Origin: Lysobacterales bacterium
GTDB taxonomy: Bacteria; Pseudomonadota; Gammaproteobacteria; Xanthomonadales; SZUA-36
Direction of reading: 5' to 3'
Length of the DNA: 40,672 bases
Assembly: GCA_014238945.1 (NCBI GenBank)
Contig: JABAAB010000034.1
Span: 1-40,672, forward strand
How positions within the stretch are numbered: the first letter of the stretch is position 1; the number at the start of each line of letters is the position of its first letter. Positions 6,956 through 16,119 of the stretch are shown here, in pieces. Both the position numbers and the translations under genes were made by a program. Under the pieces are notes generated by a model, which saw only the letters and a list, made by a program, of their open reading frames with translations, was not told the DNA's origin and did no database searches.

Positions 6956-7641
6956 AAGGGCAGTTCCAGCGCATCGGTAATGAGGTGGTTGAGATTGGCC
7001 GCGGCCCGGAATGCCTTCAGGGTTTCTGTTACAAACCGGGATTCGAGTGCGAGTGAAGCATCCGCTTCTGACATCAGGTAAAAACTCTTTTTCTTCAGGT
7101 CATCAATGTGTCTTGCATCTGCTGGGTAGCCCCGTGGCGGGCGTTTCAGTGCGTCGCCCCGGATGCCACCAGCACGTTTCACGACTGTTGAACTGAGCAT
7201 TTGCTCCCATGCCGAGGGATTATCAATAATAAAGTCACGTATCTGGCCGAGTTGTTTTGACGGTGGTAACCAAATCCCCCCACCGAAGGTGATGCGGTCG
7301 GTTTCAATGTGGACATAAAAGCCCGGGGCGTGGGCATCACGGCCCGCTGTGTGGCGGAAATGACAGGCGGCATGGGTCTTGTACGGTGTCTTGTCCTTCG
7401 AAAAACGGGTATCACGATAGATTCGGAACATGGATCCGCCGTGGGGTTTGGGATCGGCCTTGTAGCAGGATGATATTTTTTTTAATCCCGGGCCTATGCC
7501 GACTATGAATTCGCTGATGGGGCTTACGACAGATTCATAATAACGACTCTTATTGGCGTTAAACCAGGGCCGGTTGTTGTTTTTCTTGAGTTCTTCAAAG
7601 AACTTGAAGAAGTCCTTGCTGAAACCACTGAATTGCGCCAT
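6952..7641 (-). CDS. DUF2461/TIGR02453 family protein
   Basis: The 229-residue protein matches the DUF2461 family. It opens with FSKDFFKFFEELKKNNNRPWF, where the N-x-x-x-W-F is the family hallmark. It continues with MFRIYRDTRFSKDKTPYKTH at about 92-111 and a GGGIWLPP segment. The biochemical role of the family is not established. The gene is the first of three on the minus strand and overlaps miaE by four bases. The 173 bases between it and the tgpA stop hold no gene I can support. Confidence 0.85.
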   Translation of the reverse strand: MAQFSGFSKDFFKFFEELKKNNNRPWFNANKSRYYESVVSPISEFIVGIGPGLKKISSCYKADPKPHGGSMFRIYRDTRFSKDKTPYKTHAACHFRHTAGRDAHAPGFYVHIETDRITFGGGIWLPPSKQLGQIRDFIIDNPSAWEQMLSSTVVKRAGGIRGDALKRPPRGYPADARHIDDLKKKSFYLMSEADASLALESRFVTETLKAFRAAANLNHLITDALELPF

Positions 7642-7814
7642 TTTAAACTTCCGTCTGAATCAGGATATCGATAATAAGTCGGGTGTTGGGGCTAATGCCA
7701 GTAATGGTGGCTGGATTCAGTAAATGAACGCTGTGGGATTTGCCATTGATGTGACTGTTTCGAAGCGACAGGCGGCTCACACACCTCATCCGCTGGCGAC
7801 CAGTGAGCAGGCTA

Positions 7815-9812
7815 TCAAGCAGCTGTTTGCGGTTTGAAATCCCGTACCAGTTCGGTAAGTTTTTCCCGGCCGTCAGTATTTTTTGAGTAACGACAACGAA
7901 TATAAAGTTCCGTAATCTGTTCAATCCTGTTGGCGGCAAATTCCAACTGAGCGCCGGCCAGTGTTCCGAGTTCTATCGGCCCCATGGATGGTTTGGCGGT
8001 AAAACCGGCTTTTTCCAGTTTCCGGATAAATTTCTGCCAAAGTTTCAGTACCGCGTCCTGTTCCCGGGCCGCGCGGAACCGGAAGAAAAATGGCAGTAAC
8101 AGGAAAATGGCCGTTCCTGCGACCATTATGATCGACATCATGGCAATAATTAATCGGGCAGAATCAAATATACCCCAACCAAAAATTGTAAACAGACGGG
8201 ACTGGGCATCGGCTCCAAAGGCGATCACCCAGTTGTTCCAACCCCTTTGCAGCAGGTCCAGTGTGTTCCTGGCACTCATCAACCATTCAAAATCGAGTAG
8301 GTGTCGGCGTTCCGCCAATGAGTTCATGGCACCTTGTTCCACCCGATCCGGTGCTACGGCTGCGGTTGGATCAATTCGCGTCCATCCGGTACCCTTGATC
8401 CAGACCTCCGACCAGGCATGGGCATCAGATTGTCTGACCAGTACGTAGGAGCCAATCCCGCTGTACCAGCCGCCCTGGTATCCGGTCACCACACGGGCAG
8501 GGATACCCGCCATGCGCATCATGATGGTAAATGCAGATGCATAATGTTCACAAAATCCCCGCCGTGTTTCGAACAGGAATTCATCGACAGTATGGCGGCT
8601 CAACAGCGGTGGGTTCAGGGTATAGTGAAATTCTTCCTGGTTGAAATAGGCCAGTGCACGCCTGATGATTTCTGCATCACTGCTGGTTTCCGCTCGCCAT
8701 TCAGACATCATCTGCGCGGTTCTCGGGTTGTACCCCACCGGTGTTTCCAGTGCTGCTCTGAGCAAGGTGTTTTTCAGTTCTGGACTATCCTGAAAAGCAG
8801 GGTCGGAGGCCATGGGATAGATACGCAACTGTGTAATCGACCGCCGTGATACCAGTTGGTAGTCCATGGTCAGTCGTGTTCCCTTGGGTACCATCGCTGG
8901 ATAATCCAGCGCAAATATCCAGTGTTGTTCGGTGGGTTCCATCTGGATTTCATAGCGGAATTGGGCATCGGCCAGCGAAGGCTTGGTCTCTGCCGGCAGA
9001 TTTCGACTGAGATAACTGCTCTGCCAGGTCTGGCCATCAAAATCCCAAAACACCGGCCCGCGCCAATACATAAAGACATTGTTTGGAACACTGCCCTGAA
9101 ATGTAGCCCGGAAGGCTGGCGAGTCGTCCATGAACAGGTTCTGGATACTACCCGGAGTCATCGAGTTGGAAAGACCACTACGGGCATCCAGGGCTGCTTC
9201 GGGAACACCCCAAAGCGGGCTGCTCCAACGGGGGAACAACAGGAACATGGTCAGTCCAATCGGGAAGGCAAGCAACAACAGGCGCAAACCAAAGCCCAGT
9301 TCTGTAAACATGCTTCGTCCGGTATCGGGTGCTTCATGTATTGGCAGGTATGCTTCCTGCCTGTGAAGATACATCAGGGCAATCAACGTGCTGAGCAGAC
9401 AGGCGACAATATAAAAGACCATCGCAAAACGTTGTGAAAAAAGGAACTGGGTAGCGCACAGGAACAGACAGAGACTGGCTACAATTCTTGCGTCCCGAAT
9501 GCTGAAGGTCTCGAGCAATTTTAACGCCAGCATCATGACCAGCAGGCTGACAGCTGCCCGTCTGCCCATCAGGCCACCATAGGTAACCACAAGCACAGAA
9601 ACTGCCACCACGGTTGCAAATACCCTGAATATCAAAGGCATGGGTTTCCAGTTACGGAATTCGGCCAGCAGGCGCCAGGCAATGGGTACCAGGGTAATGG
9701 GAATCAGTATCGCAGGCATATCGATAAAATGGGGTATTGTCGTGACACTCAGAGCAATAATTACCCACAGAATTGCGTTCCGCTTAAGATCTCTTGTGCT
9801 TAGAGTTTTCAT
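7815..9812 (-). CDS. tgpA: TgpA-like membrane transglutaminase (DUF3488/transglutaminase-like)
   Basis: The 665-residue protein has several N-terminal membrane helices (between about 12 and 195), a periplasmic transglutaminase-like domain and one further membrane helix at about 555-580 followed by a cytoplasmic tail. The papain-like triad is complete: Cys421 in RRGFCEHYASAF, His465 in RQSDAHAWSEVW and Asp481 in WTRIDPTAA. This is the layout of Pseudomonas TgpA, described as a protein-glutamine gamma-glutamyltransferase. Its start overlaps the stop of the DUF58 gene by four bases, completing the common moxR-DUF58-tgpA operon. The physiological substrate is not known from sequence. The family is linked to envelope functions. 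Confidence 0.9.
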   Translation of the reverse strand: MKTLSTRDLKRNAILWVIIALSVTTIPHFIDMPAILIPITLVPIAWRLLAEFRNWKPMPLIFRVFATVVAVSVLVVTYGGLMGRRAAVSLLVMMLALKLLETFSIRDARIVASLCLFLCATQFLFSQRFAMVFYIVACLLSTLIALMYLHRQEAYLPIHEAPDTGRSMFTELGFGLRLLLLAFPIGLTMFLLFPRWSSPLWGVPEAALDARSGLSNSMTPGSIQNLFMDDSPAFRATFQGSVPNNVFMYWRGPVFWDFDGQTWQSSYLSRNLPAETKPSLADAQFRYEIQMEPTEQHWIFALDYPAMVPKGTRLTMDYQLVSRRSITQLRIYPMASDPAFQDSPELKNTLLRAALETPVGYNPRTAQMMSEWRAETSSDAEIIRRALAYFNQEEFHYTLNPPLLSRHTVDEFLFETRRGFCEHYASAFTIMMRMAGIPARVVTGYQGGWYSGIGSYVLVRQSDAHAWSEVWIKGTGWTRIDPTAAVAPDRVEQGAMNSLAERRHLLDFEWLMSARNTLDLLQRGWNNWVIAFGADAQSRLFTIFGWGIFDSARLIIAMMSIIMVAGTAIFLLLPFFFRFRAAREQDAVLKLWQKFIRKLEKAGFTAKPSMGPIELGTLAGAQLEFAANRIEQITELYIRCRYSKNTDGREKLTELVRDFKPQTAA

Positions 9813-10816
9813 ACCGTGTTGGCGTGGATTGAGTTCCCCGTATCAAAAAGTGCGAGTGCTTCAAGACAGGCGGATAACTGAGGGGCACCGTTGCCGGCGG
9901 GTAGGTACTTTCCGGGGAGATTCAGACTGTAATCCAGTTGTTTGTGGTCTGCGGCGATGACCCAGGCCGTCAATATGGACAGACGGAGTTCTGCGTCATT
10001 TTCCTGCAATAAATTCCAATCCAGTTCACAAGCCTCCTCCACAGGAGCTTCCATTTCCATACTGTAAAGCTTGTCATGACGGGCACTTGCCCGCCAGGCA
10101 ATGCGCTGTTTTGAATCACCGGGGTAATATTTCCGAAGACCGTATACCTGTTCACCATCGCCTTTCTTTGCCTGACCGGTATGACCTTCACCGATCCTTG
10201 GTAAGGGTGGTGCATTACGTGCCGGCTTTGGATAGACCAGGCAACGGCAATGTGGAAAAATCCACGACCAGGCCTTGAACAGCCCGAGGGGAAAACGCGT
10301 CTCCAGGCGGAAAGAAGAAAGATCCAGCCATCCCCGTTTTGTCGTCGTGCAAGTCAGGTTCATGACTTCCTGCTTGTTGAGGATGAAATCGGCACAGTCT
10401 GTCGGCTTGTCGATTCCTGCCTGCACGGCAAATCGCTGGCGGTCGTTGCCATTGGAAATGAATACCAGGAAATGCGCAATTTCCTCGCAAAAAACCGGTT
10501 CGGCATAGACGTTTTCTATTTTAAGACCATTCAAATTACGATAGGCAATGAACGTGGTCAGTTGGGTAATGGTTCCGAGTAAAAAAACCAGCATCAGGGC
10601 CATGTTGTTATTGAAATTCAAGCCACCCAGGGCCATGGCCAGCAGCATCAGTCCAAAACCCCAGCCAAAAATTGTTGGCAGGACAAAAATATGACGGTAT
10701 TCGAGTTCGAATGGTGGTGCCATTGGGCCACGCCGGATACGGACACGCTCTTTGACCCTGTGCACCACGGTGTTCTTCAAGGAAAAACGACTGCGCAGCT
10801 TGGCAAGTTTGGACAT
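9809..10816 (-). CDS. DUF58 domain protein of the MoxR-TgpA operon
   Basis: The 335-residue protein begins with a basic segment and two adjacent membrane helices (about 46-90, including a GWGFGLMLLAMALGGLNFNNN stretch in two halves). The DUF58 core follows, with the diagnostic YYPGDSKQRIAWRASARHDKL at about 228-248. Members of this family have a von Willebrand factor A-like fold and travel with MoxR ATPases, probably as their partner. It lies eight bases after moxR and overlaps tgpA by four bases. Translational coupling across the three genes is likely. The exact function is unknown. Confidence 0.88.
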   Translation of the reverse strand: MSKLAKLRSRFSLKNTVVHRVKERVRIRRGPMAPPFELEYRHIFVLPTIFGWGFGLMLLAMALGGLNFNNNMALMLVFLLGTITQLTTFIAYRNLNGLKIENVYAEPVFCEEIAHFLVFISNGNDRQRFAVQAGIDKPTDCADFILNKQEVMNLTCTTTKRGWLDLSSFRLETRFPLGLFKAWSWIFPHCRCLVYPKPARNAPPLPRIGEGHTGQAKKGDGEQVYGLRKYYPGDSKQRIAWRASARHDKLYSMEMEAPVEEACELDWNLLQENDAELRLSILTAWVIAADHKQLDYSLNLPGKYLPAGNGAPQLSACLEALALFDTGNSIHANTV

Positions 10817-10824
10817 ATTGGCTC

Positions 10825-11781
10825 TCAGGGAATCGCGACCTGGTTCAATAATCCTGATATCTGTTCTTCGACGGCAATCTCCATGCCGTGTGGAACGGTG
10901 ATTCTGTGTCTGGCCAGTGCCGGGAAAATGGCCTTTATGTCATCCGGTACCACAAAATCACGGTCATTGAGAAATGCATAGGCCTTGCAGCACTGTAACA
11001 GGGCAATCCCCGCGCGAGGAGAGAGTCCGGTCTGGAACCAGCGATTATTACGGGTTTCGGCCAGCAGTGCCTGAACGTAATCGAGCAATGCCTCGCTTAT
11101 GTGTATTTCCTGACAATCCTTGTTGAGTTCAAGCACATCTACCGGGCTGATTAAAGCGGAGGTGTCCTTTAACACGATGGCACGGTCGATCGCCGTTAAC
11201 AGTTCACGTTCCACCTCCGGTGCGGGGAAACCCAATGTGATACTCAGCAGAAACCGGTCGAGTTGCGAGTCGGGCAGGGGAAAGGTACCCACCAGGTCCA
11301 ATGGGTTTTGCGTGGCAATAACAATAAATGGCTTGGGAAGTATGTGCGTGTCCCCTTCGATGGTTACCTGTCCTTCGGCCATGGCCTCCAGCAACGCACT
11401 CTGCGACTTCGGTGTTGCACGGTTCACCTCGTCGGCAAGCACCAATTCCGCGAAAATAGGACCCGGGTGAAACTCAAATTTTTCCTGATCCCGACGATAT
11501 ATGGAGACACCCAATATGTCCGCGGGCAACAGATCACTGGTAAATTGAATACGCTGGTAATGCGCCCCTATTACGGTTGCGAGTGCGTGTGCCAGCGTGG
11601 TTTTACCTACCCCGGGCAGGTCTTCAATCAATAGATGGCCACGGGCGAGCAGGCAACTGAAGGCCAGTTTTACCTGTTGCTCTTTGCCCAGCAGGATCTG
11701 GTTGACCGTATCAACGGCTTGCTTGAGTCGTACTTTTCTGTCATCGGCAACGGTAGATTTTTGCAATGAAATTTCAGTCAT
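10825..11781 (-). CDS. MoxR-family AAA+ ATPase
   Basis: The 318-residue protein is a typical MoxR ATPase. Walker A is LPGVGKTT at about 55-62 and Walker B is LVLADE at about 113-118, followed by the MoxR signature EVNRATPKSQSALLEAM. Sensor-1 sits in ATQNP (about 154-158), and a C-terminal lid carries GLSPRAGIALL. MoxR proteins act as chaperone-like ATPases, often with DUF58 and von Willebrand factor A partners. Here it is the first gene of moxR-DUF58-tgpA. Its ATG at 11781 lies two bases after the stop of the pterin dehydratase gene, so all four may be on one transcript. Confidence 0.92.
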   Translation of the reverse strand: MTEISLQKSTVADDRKVRLKQAVDTVNQILLGKEQQVKLAFSCLLARGHLLIEDLPGVGKTTLAHALATVIGAHYQRIQFTSDLLPADILGVSIYRRDQEKFEFHPGPIFAELVLADEVNRATPKSQSALLEAMAEGQVTIEGDTHILPKPFIVIATQNPLDLVGTFPLPDSQLDRFLLSITLGFPAPEVERELLTAIDRAIVLKDTSALISPVDVLELNKDCQEIHISEALLDYVQALLAETRNNRWFQTGLSPRAGIALLQCCKAYAFLNDRDFVVPDDIKAIFPALARHRITVPHGMEIAVEEQISGLLNQVAIP

Positions 11782-11783
11782 TT

Positions 11784-12119
11784 TCAGTGCTCCAACAATT
11801 TATTGATTTTTGCGGCGCAGATGAAGTCATTTTCAGACAAGCCGCTGATTGCATGGGTGGTGTAGGTGACGGTGCAGTAGTTATAACCGGTGGTGAAATC
11901 GGGATGGTGGTCCTGGTGCTCGGCGATCCACGCCATTGCGTTTACAAATGACATGGTAGACAAGAACCCTTTGAAACGAAACGTGCGGGTTATGATTTTG
12001 TCTTCCGCACCCAGTTCCCAGCCAGGCAACTGAATCAAATAGCTGTTCACAAGGTCTGGACTCAGTGAATCAGCGATTCCTTCGCACGGTTTACAGTGTT
12101 TATTTTCGAACACGCTCAA
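11784..12119 (-). CDS. phhB: Pterin-4a-carbinolamine dehydratase (PhhB/PCD)
   Basis: This enzyme dehydrates 4a-hydroxytetrahydrobiopterin, recycling pterin cofactor. The family active-site motif is present as EHQDHHPDF, then Y-N-Y, a histidine in TTHAISGLS and a final aspartate, matching the H-H-P...Y/W...H...D pattern. The longest frame starts at GTG 12167, but the homologous part begins at about codon 17. I choose TTG at 12117-12119 because GGAG lies five bases upstream and the protein is then about 112 residues, normal for the family. Upstream of it TATACT (12148-12153, minus strand) looks like a -10 box lying inside the longer frame. No phenylalanine hydroxylase gene is nearby. Confidence 0.85.
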   Translation of the reverse strand: MSVFENKHCKPCEGIADSLSPDLVNSYLIQLPGWELGAEDKIITRTFRFKGFLSTMSFVNAMAWIAEHQDHHPDFTTGYNYCTVTYTTHAISGLSENDFICAAKINKLLEH

Positions 12120-12159
12120 ATCCGCTCCATGGATTTTCCCGAAACGCAGTATACCATCC

Positions 12160-12177
12160 ATGATCACAAAGGATCAT
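12160..12177. promoter_or_regulatory. Inverted repeat in the phhB/patatin divergent gap
   Basis: ATGATC at 12160-12165 and GATCAT at 12172-12177 form a perfect six-base inverted repeat around a six-base spacer. It lies between the minus-strand pterin dehydratase gene and the plus-strand patatin gene, just upstream of a TATACT box. It could be an operator for either gene. No known regulator site is recognised, and the arms are short enough to arise by chance. Confidence 0.25.
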
Positions 12178-12267
12178 ACAGAAGTGGCATTGTAACCCGT
12201 TTCATGAAAATATCATGGCTGTGATACGGTTCGTTGAGATCGTTGGCAGTTGGGAATCTCTTTAACA

Positions 12268-13398
12268 ATGCAGGAATCGACAGGCAGGTGTACCGCACTT
12301 CTGTTGCCCGGGGGTGGTGCCCGTGGTGCATATCAGGTGGGCGTTCTGAAAGCGATAAGCGAAATGACCGATGGGAATGGAAATCCATTTCCGATAATTT
12401 GCGGCACCTCTGCGGGCGCAATTAATGCTGCGGTGCTCGCAAGTCATGCGCATCAATTCCAGGTGGGTATCGATCTGCTGGATCATTTCTGGCGCAGTAT
12501 GCAATGCCGCCGGGTCTACCGCACCGACGCGTGGACGGTATTCAAGTCCGGGTTTCGTTTTATCATCAGCTTTTTGAGCGCCGGTATGGTCACGGGTAAC
12601 CCGAAGGCTTTTCTGGATAGTTCGCCATTACGTCAGTTTTTGAATGACGAACTTCGACTTGGCGGAATCCAGGTTGCGTTGAATCAGAAAGCCCTTCGGG
12701 GTGTAGCGGTCACGGCATCGGGTTATTCCTGTGCCAGTGCCATCAGTTTTTTCCAGGCTCAAGACAACATTGGGGAATGGGAGCGACCACGTCGCAGGGG
12801 TCAACGAACCAAATTGCAGGTCAGTCACTTGCTCGCTTCGGCGGCTTTGCCATTTATTTTTCCGGCAGAGCGTGTGGGTAATGAATACTTCGGTGATGGT
12901 GGCATGCGCATGGTGGCGCCACTCAGTCCTGCCATTCACCTGGGTGCGGAGAAGATTCTTGTCATCGGCACACGTGATGAGAATCCCGACCCTCCGCCGG
13001 AAAAACCTGCAGAATACCCGTCAACCGGCGAAGTGGCAGGATACCTGATGGATACCATTTTCATGGATACCATCAACACCGATCTGATGCGTCTGAACAG
13101 GATCAATCGAACACTTGGTCTAATTCCCGAACCTCTGCGTAACGAGACTCACCTGACCCATATTGACAATCTGATAATAAGGCCGAGTCGGGACCTGCGC
13201 CACGTGACCCGCTCACATGTGCATGAGATTCCATCGAGCGTGCGATTGTTGTTGCGTACACTGGGTGGGTGGGGCCGGGACTGGCGTATGGCCAGTTACC
13301 TTTTGTTCTCATCTGCTTATTGCAGTGAGTTGATTGACCTGGGATATTCTGACGGAATGAATGCTGAGCAGGAAATACGTCATTTCCTGAAGGATTAG
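12268..13398 (+). CDS. Patatin-like phospholipase (serine lipid acyl hydrolase)
   Basis: The protein has the patatin Ser-Asp dyad architecture. The oxyanion-hole glycine loop GGGARG is at 15-20, nucleophile Ser48 lies in GTSAG, and Asp210 in FGDGG. It hydrolyses an acyl ester, probably of phospholipids, but the natural substrate cannot be read from sequence. There is no signal peptide, so it is likely cytosolic or membrane-associated. I chose ATG 12268. An upstream in-frame TTG at 12250 would add six residues, and neither has a strong Shine-Dalgarno sequence. It is a single gene, divergent from phhB and convergent with fadE, whose stop lies 15 bases away. Confidence 0.88.
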   Translation: MQESTGRCTALLLPGGGARGAYQVGVLKAISEMTDGNGNPFPIICGTSAGAINAAVLASHAHQFQVGIDLLDHFWRSMQCRRVYRTDAWTVFKSGFRFIISFLSAGMVTGNPKAFLDSSPLRQFLNDELRLGGIQVALNQKALRGVAVTASGYSCASAISFFQAQDNIGEWERPRRRGQRTKLQVSHLLASAALPFIFPAERVGNEYFGDGGMRMVAPLSPAIHLGAEKILVIGTRDENPDPPPEKPAEYPSTGEVAGYLMDTIFMDTINTDLMRLNRINRTLGLIPEPLRNETHLTHIDNLIIRPSRDLRHVTRSHVHEIPSSVRLLLRTLGGWGRDWRMASYLLFSSAYCSELIDLGYSDGMNAEQEIRHFLKD

Positions 13399-13413
13399 TT
13401 GCTGTGCAGAGGC

Positions 13414-15882
13414 TTAACCGGTGTTCGAATCCGGAACGACACTCACCGGGTTAACCACGTTCACACTGCGCGAGAATGGAAAGTCATCCACTGCAATAAC
13501 CCTGGCCGTGGCCTCTTGTGCCTGTCTTACCGTGGTTGCCTGTTCCTCGGTTATTACCCCACTTTCCGTGGCCCGTTTCACCAGGCTTTCATAGTTCACA
13601 AAGTTGACAGCCTGTTCAAATGCATTTTTGATGGCACGTTCAGCAGGGGCGGCCTCAAGTACCAGGTGAAATGCCTTGTTCACCCGTCCTGTGGCATCAT
13701 CCCGGTCTGAAATAAAAACTCCGTTGATCAGCCTGTCCCGGCTTTCGTTTTCATCCAGCAATAATCTGGCCACGGCTTTTACCGTTTTGTCTGTCGGACC
13801 GTTGTAGGGCAAGCCAAGTGGAAAAAGAAATTTTCGAACCACTGTGCCCAGGATGGGAATGGGGAAGTTTCGGGTGACACCCATCAGACCCTGCTGAATC
13901 CGGTACAGACTGTCTTCCATACCCCACATCAGCAGTGGCAGGTCCTGATCTGGCCGCCCATTGTCCTCGAAGCGTTTGAGCATTGCGCTGGCCATGAACA
14001 GATGGATCAGGACATCCGCCAGTCTGCCAGACAATTTCTCCTTGAACTTGAATTTTCCACCCATGACAATCAAAATCGAATCTGCGACAAATGCAAACGC
14101 CGCACTCATGCGTGTGAGTTGCCGAAAATACCGGGCATGTTGTCCCCGCACCGGTGCGAGTGTCAAACGACTGCCCGTCAGAGCCAGGAGTAAACTGCGC
14201 ACCAGGTTACTGAATGTATAGCCCACGTGTGCAAAAAGTGCGTTATCAAAATCACGTCTGGCCTGACTGTTGGCCACTCCGCTCACTGCGTTCATCTCCT
14301 TGAGCAGACATGGATGTGCCCGTATGACTCCCTGGCCAAAAATGATCATAGACCGGGTCAGGATATTGGCACCTTCCACGGTAATAGATATCGGCAAGGC
14401 CTGGTAAGCATGTGCCAGGTAGTTGTTGGGGCCCTGTATGATGCCTTTGCCCCCGTGTACGTCCATGGCATCGATAATGCACTGCCTGCTGCCTTCGGTT
14501 AATTGATATTTATTGATTGCGGACAAAACACCCGGTCTTTCGCCTTTGTCCAACGCGGTCAGCGTGAGCTGGCGGGCAGAATCCATTCGGTAGGTACGTC
14601 CTCCTATGCGGGACAAGGGTTCTTCCACACCTCCAAAATAGCCGATTGGCACATCAAATTGCGTACGGATTCTTGCATATGCGCCAGTCAGCATAGCGGC
14701 CATTTTTCCACCGGCCACCCCCAATGATGGCAATGAGATGGCCCTTCCAGCAGCCAGGCATTGCATCAGCATGCGCCAACCCTGACCCAGGCGCTTCTGA
14801 CCACCGATAACCTGGTTCATAGGAATAAATACATCGGTTCCTGTTGTTGGTCCATTCAGAAATGCGGCACCTACCGGCATGTGCCGGTCACCGATTTCGA
14901 CACCCTGAGTATCTGCTGGAATCAGTGCGCAGCTGATACCGAGATCCGGTTTATCTCCCAGCAAGCCGTCAGGGTCAAGGGCTCGAAATGCCAGTCCCAA
15001 CAGAGTCGCAACCGGGGCAAGAGTGATATATCGCTTATTCCAGTTCAGTCTTAATCCGAGTACTTCTTCACCATCAAACATGGCTTTACAGACAATTCCT
15101 GTATCGGGCATGGCACCCGCGTCAGAGCCTGCCAGGGGAGAAGTCAGGGCAAAGCAGGGAATGTCCATACCTTCTGCCAAACGTGGCAGGTAGTATTCCC
15201 GCTGTTCATCGGTGCCGTAATGCATCAGCAGTTCACCGGGACCCAGCGAGTTGGGCACCATCACTGTAACGGCCGCTGTGAGGTTGCGGCTGGCGAGTTT
15301 TTGCACCACCGCGGAATTGGCCTGGGCGGAGAATTCCAGGCCACCATATTTCCTCGGAATTATCATACCGAAGAACTTGTTCTGAAGGATGAACTGCCAA
15401 ACTGATTCTGGCAGGTCCTGATGCTCGTGGCAGATTTCCCAGTCATCAAGCATCAGGCAGAGTTCCTCTACCGGACCATTGATAAACTCCCACTCCCTGT
15501 CGTTCAGAGACGGCTTCGGTTGACGCAACAGTGTTCGCCACCGGGGTTTACCGCTGAACAATTCTGCATCCCACCAAACCGTGCCTGCCTCAAGTGCCTC
15601 ACGTTCCGTTGATGACAGTTTTGGCATCAACTTTCTGAACAGGCTGAACAGACGATTGCTGATGAGCAGGCGACGCAGGGGTTTGATTGCGAATCCTGCA
15701 AGCGTAACTGTAGCGATGCCGTACGACCATCTGAACCAGGAAGGAATCTCGTAAAACAGACGGAGTTCAGTGAATGCGGATGTAAGACCGGCCAGGATGG
15801 CAATCGATATCAGCAGGTGAACCCGATAATATGCCAACAACAGAAAGGTCAAGACGAGAATAGCCAGAAATAGAGCGGTCAT
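13414..15882 (-). CDS. fadE: FadE-type acyl-CoA dehydrogenase
   Basis: The 822-residue protein has the size of FadE (about 815), much longer than ordinary acyl-CoA dehydrogenases. Residues 1-35 form one or two membrane helices, followed by the acyl-CoA dehydrogenase core. FIIPRKYGG-type sequence (here GMIIPRKYGGLEF) is followed by an FAD/substrate region with CFALTSPLAGSDAGAMPDT. The probable catalytic glutamate is in ITVEGANILTRSMIIFGQG. The C-terminal 250 residues match the DUF1974 extension specific to FadE. It catalyses the first step of fatty acid beta-oxidation at the inner membrane. With fadJ and fadI further along it gives the window a nearly full beta-oxidation set. Its ATG overlaps the stop of a 47-codon upstream ORF. 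Confidence 0.93.
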   Translation of the reverse strand: MTALFLAILVLTFLLLAYYRVHLLISIAILAGLTSAFTELRLFYEIPSWFRWSYGIATVTLAGFAIKPLRRLLISNRLFSLFRKLMPKLSSTEREALEAGTVWWDAELFSGKPRWRTLLRQPKPSLNDREWEFINGPVEELCLMLDDWEICHEHQDLPESVWQFILQNKFFGMIIPRKYGGLEFSAQANSAVVQKLASRNLTAAVTVMVPNSLGPGELLMHYGTDEQREYYLPRLAEGMDIPCFALTSPLAGSDAGAMPDTGIVCKAMFDGEEVLGLRLNWNKRYITLAPVATLLGLAFRALDPDGLLGDKPDLGISCALIPADTQGVEIGDRHMPVGAAFLNGPTTGTDVFIPMNQVIGGQKRLGQGWRMLMQCLAAGRAISLPSLGVAGGKMAAMLTGAYARIRTQFDVPIGYFGGVEEPLSRIGGRTYRMDSARQLTLTALDKGERPGVLSAINKYQLTEGSRQCIIDAMDVHGGKGIIQGPNNYLAHAYQALPISITVEGANILTRSMIIFGQGVIRAHPCLLKEMNAVSGVANSQARRDFDNALFAHVGYTFSNLVRSLLLALTGSRLTLAPVRGQHARYFRQLTRMSAAFAFVADSILIVMGGKFKFKEKLSGRLADVLIHLFMASAMLKRFEDNGRPDQDLPLLMWGMEDSLYRIQQGLMGVTRNFPIPILGTVVRKFLFPLGLPYNGPTDKTVKAVARLLLDENESRDRLINGVFISDRDDATGRVNKAFHLVLEAAPAERAIKNAFEQAVNFVNYESLVKRATESGVITEEQATTVRQAQEATARVIAVDDFPFSRSVNVVNPVSVVPDSNTG

Positions 15883-16022
15883 GCTTGTCCTCGCATTTGC
15901 CTGAAGAATTCCGGCGCCAGAGATTTTGCCCGTTCACCCATCGGACATAATAGGGTTGCACAGTTCACAGGGTCAAGATAAGCCGTCATTAATGCCTCCG
16001 CCGTGATTGCAAGCGCGTCCAT
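15879..16022 (-). CDS. Small 47-residue ORF overlapping the fadE start, hypothetical
   Basis: On the minus strand an ATG at 16020-16022 opens a 47-codon frame that ends at TGA 15879-15881. It shares bases with the fadE ATG (15880-15882) in an ATGA overlap, the usual form of translational coupling. The predicted peptide begins MDALAITAEALMTAYLDP and contains two cysteines and an amphipathic helix-like C-terminus (SLAPEFFRQMRGQA). It is not recognised. A stop codon lies three codons upstream of the ATG, so the frame is not part of a larger gene. There is no clear Shine-Dalgarno sequence. It could be a leader peptide or small partner of FadE, or an accidental frame. The codon composition looks normal for the region. 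Confidence 0.4.
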   Translation of the reverse strand: MDALAITAEALMTAYLDPVNCATLLCPMGERAKSLAPEFFRQMRGQA

Positions 16023-16119
16023 GTCGGCTTAAAATTAGCTGTTGAATCCGGTCTTTAAAACTTTCAATAAGAAGTTTTTTTAATTTCATTAAAATCAAAT
16101 AGATAACAGGAGTTATTAA

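Noticed and set aside
7643-7939. 98-codon minus-strand frame between the DUF2461 gene and tgpA
   Set aside because: It overlaps the 3' end of tgpA by 125 bases, has no recognisable domain or ribosome-binding site, and its composition looks non-coding. The 7642-7814 gap is left unassigned.
8856-9437. 193-codon frame antisense to tgpA
   Set aside because: No domain or start signal; tgpA has an intact catalytic triad on the other strand.
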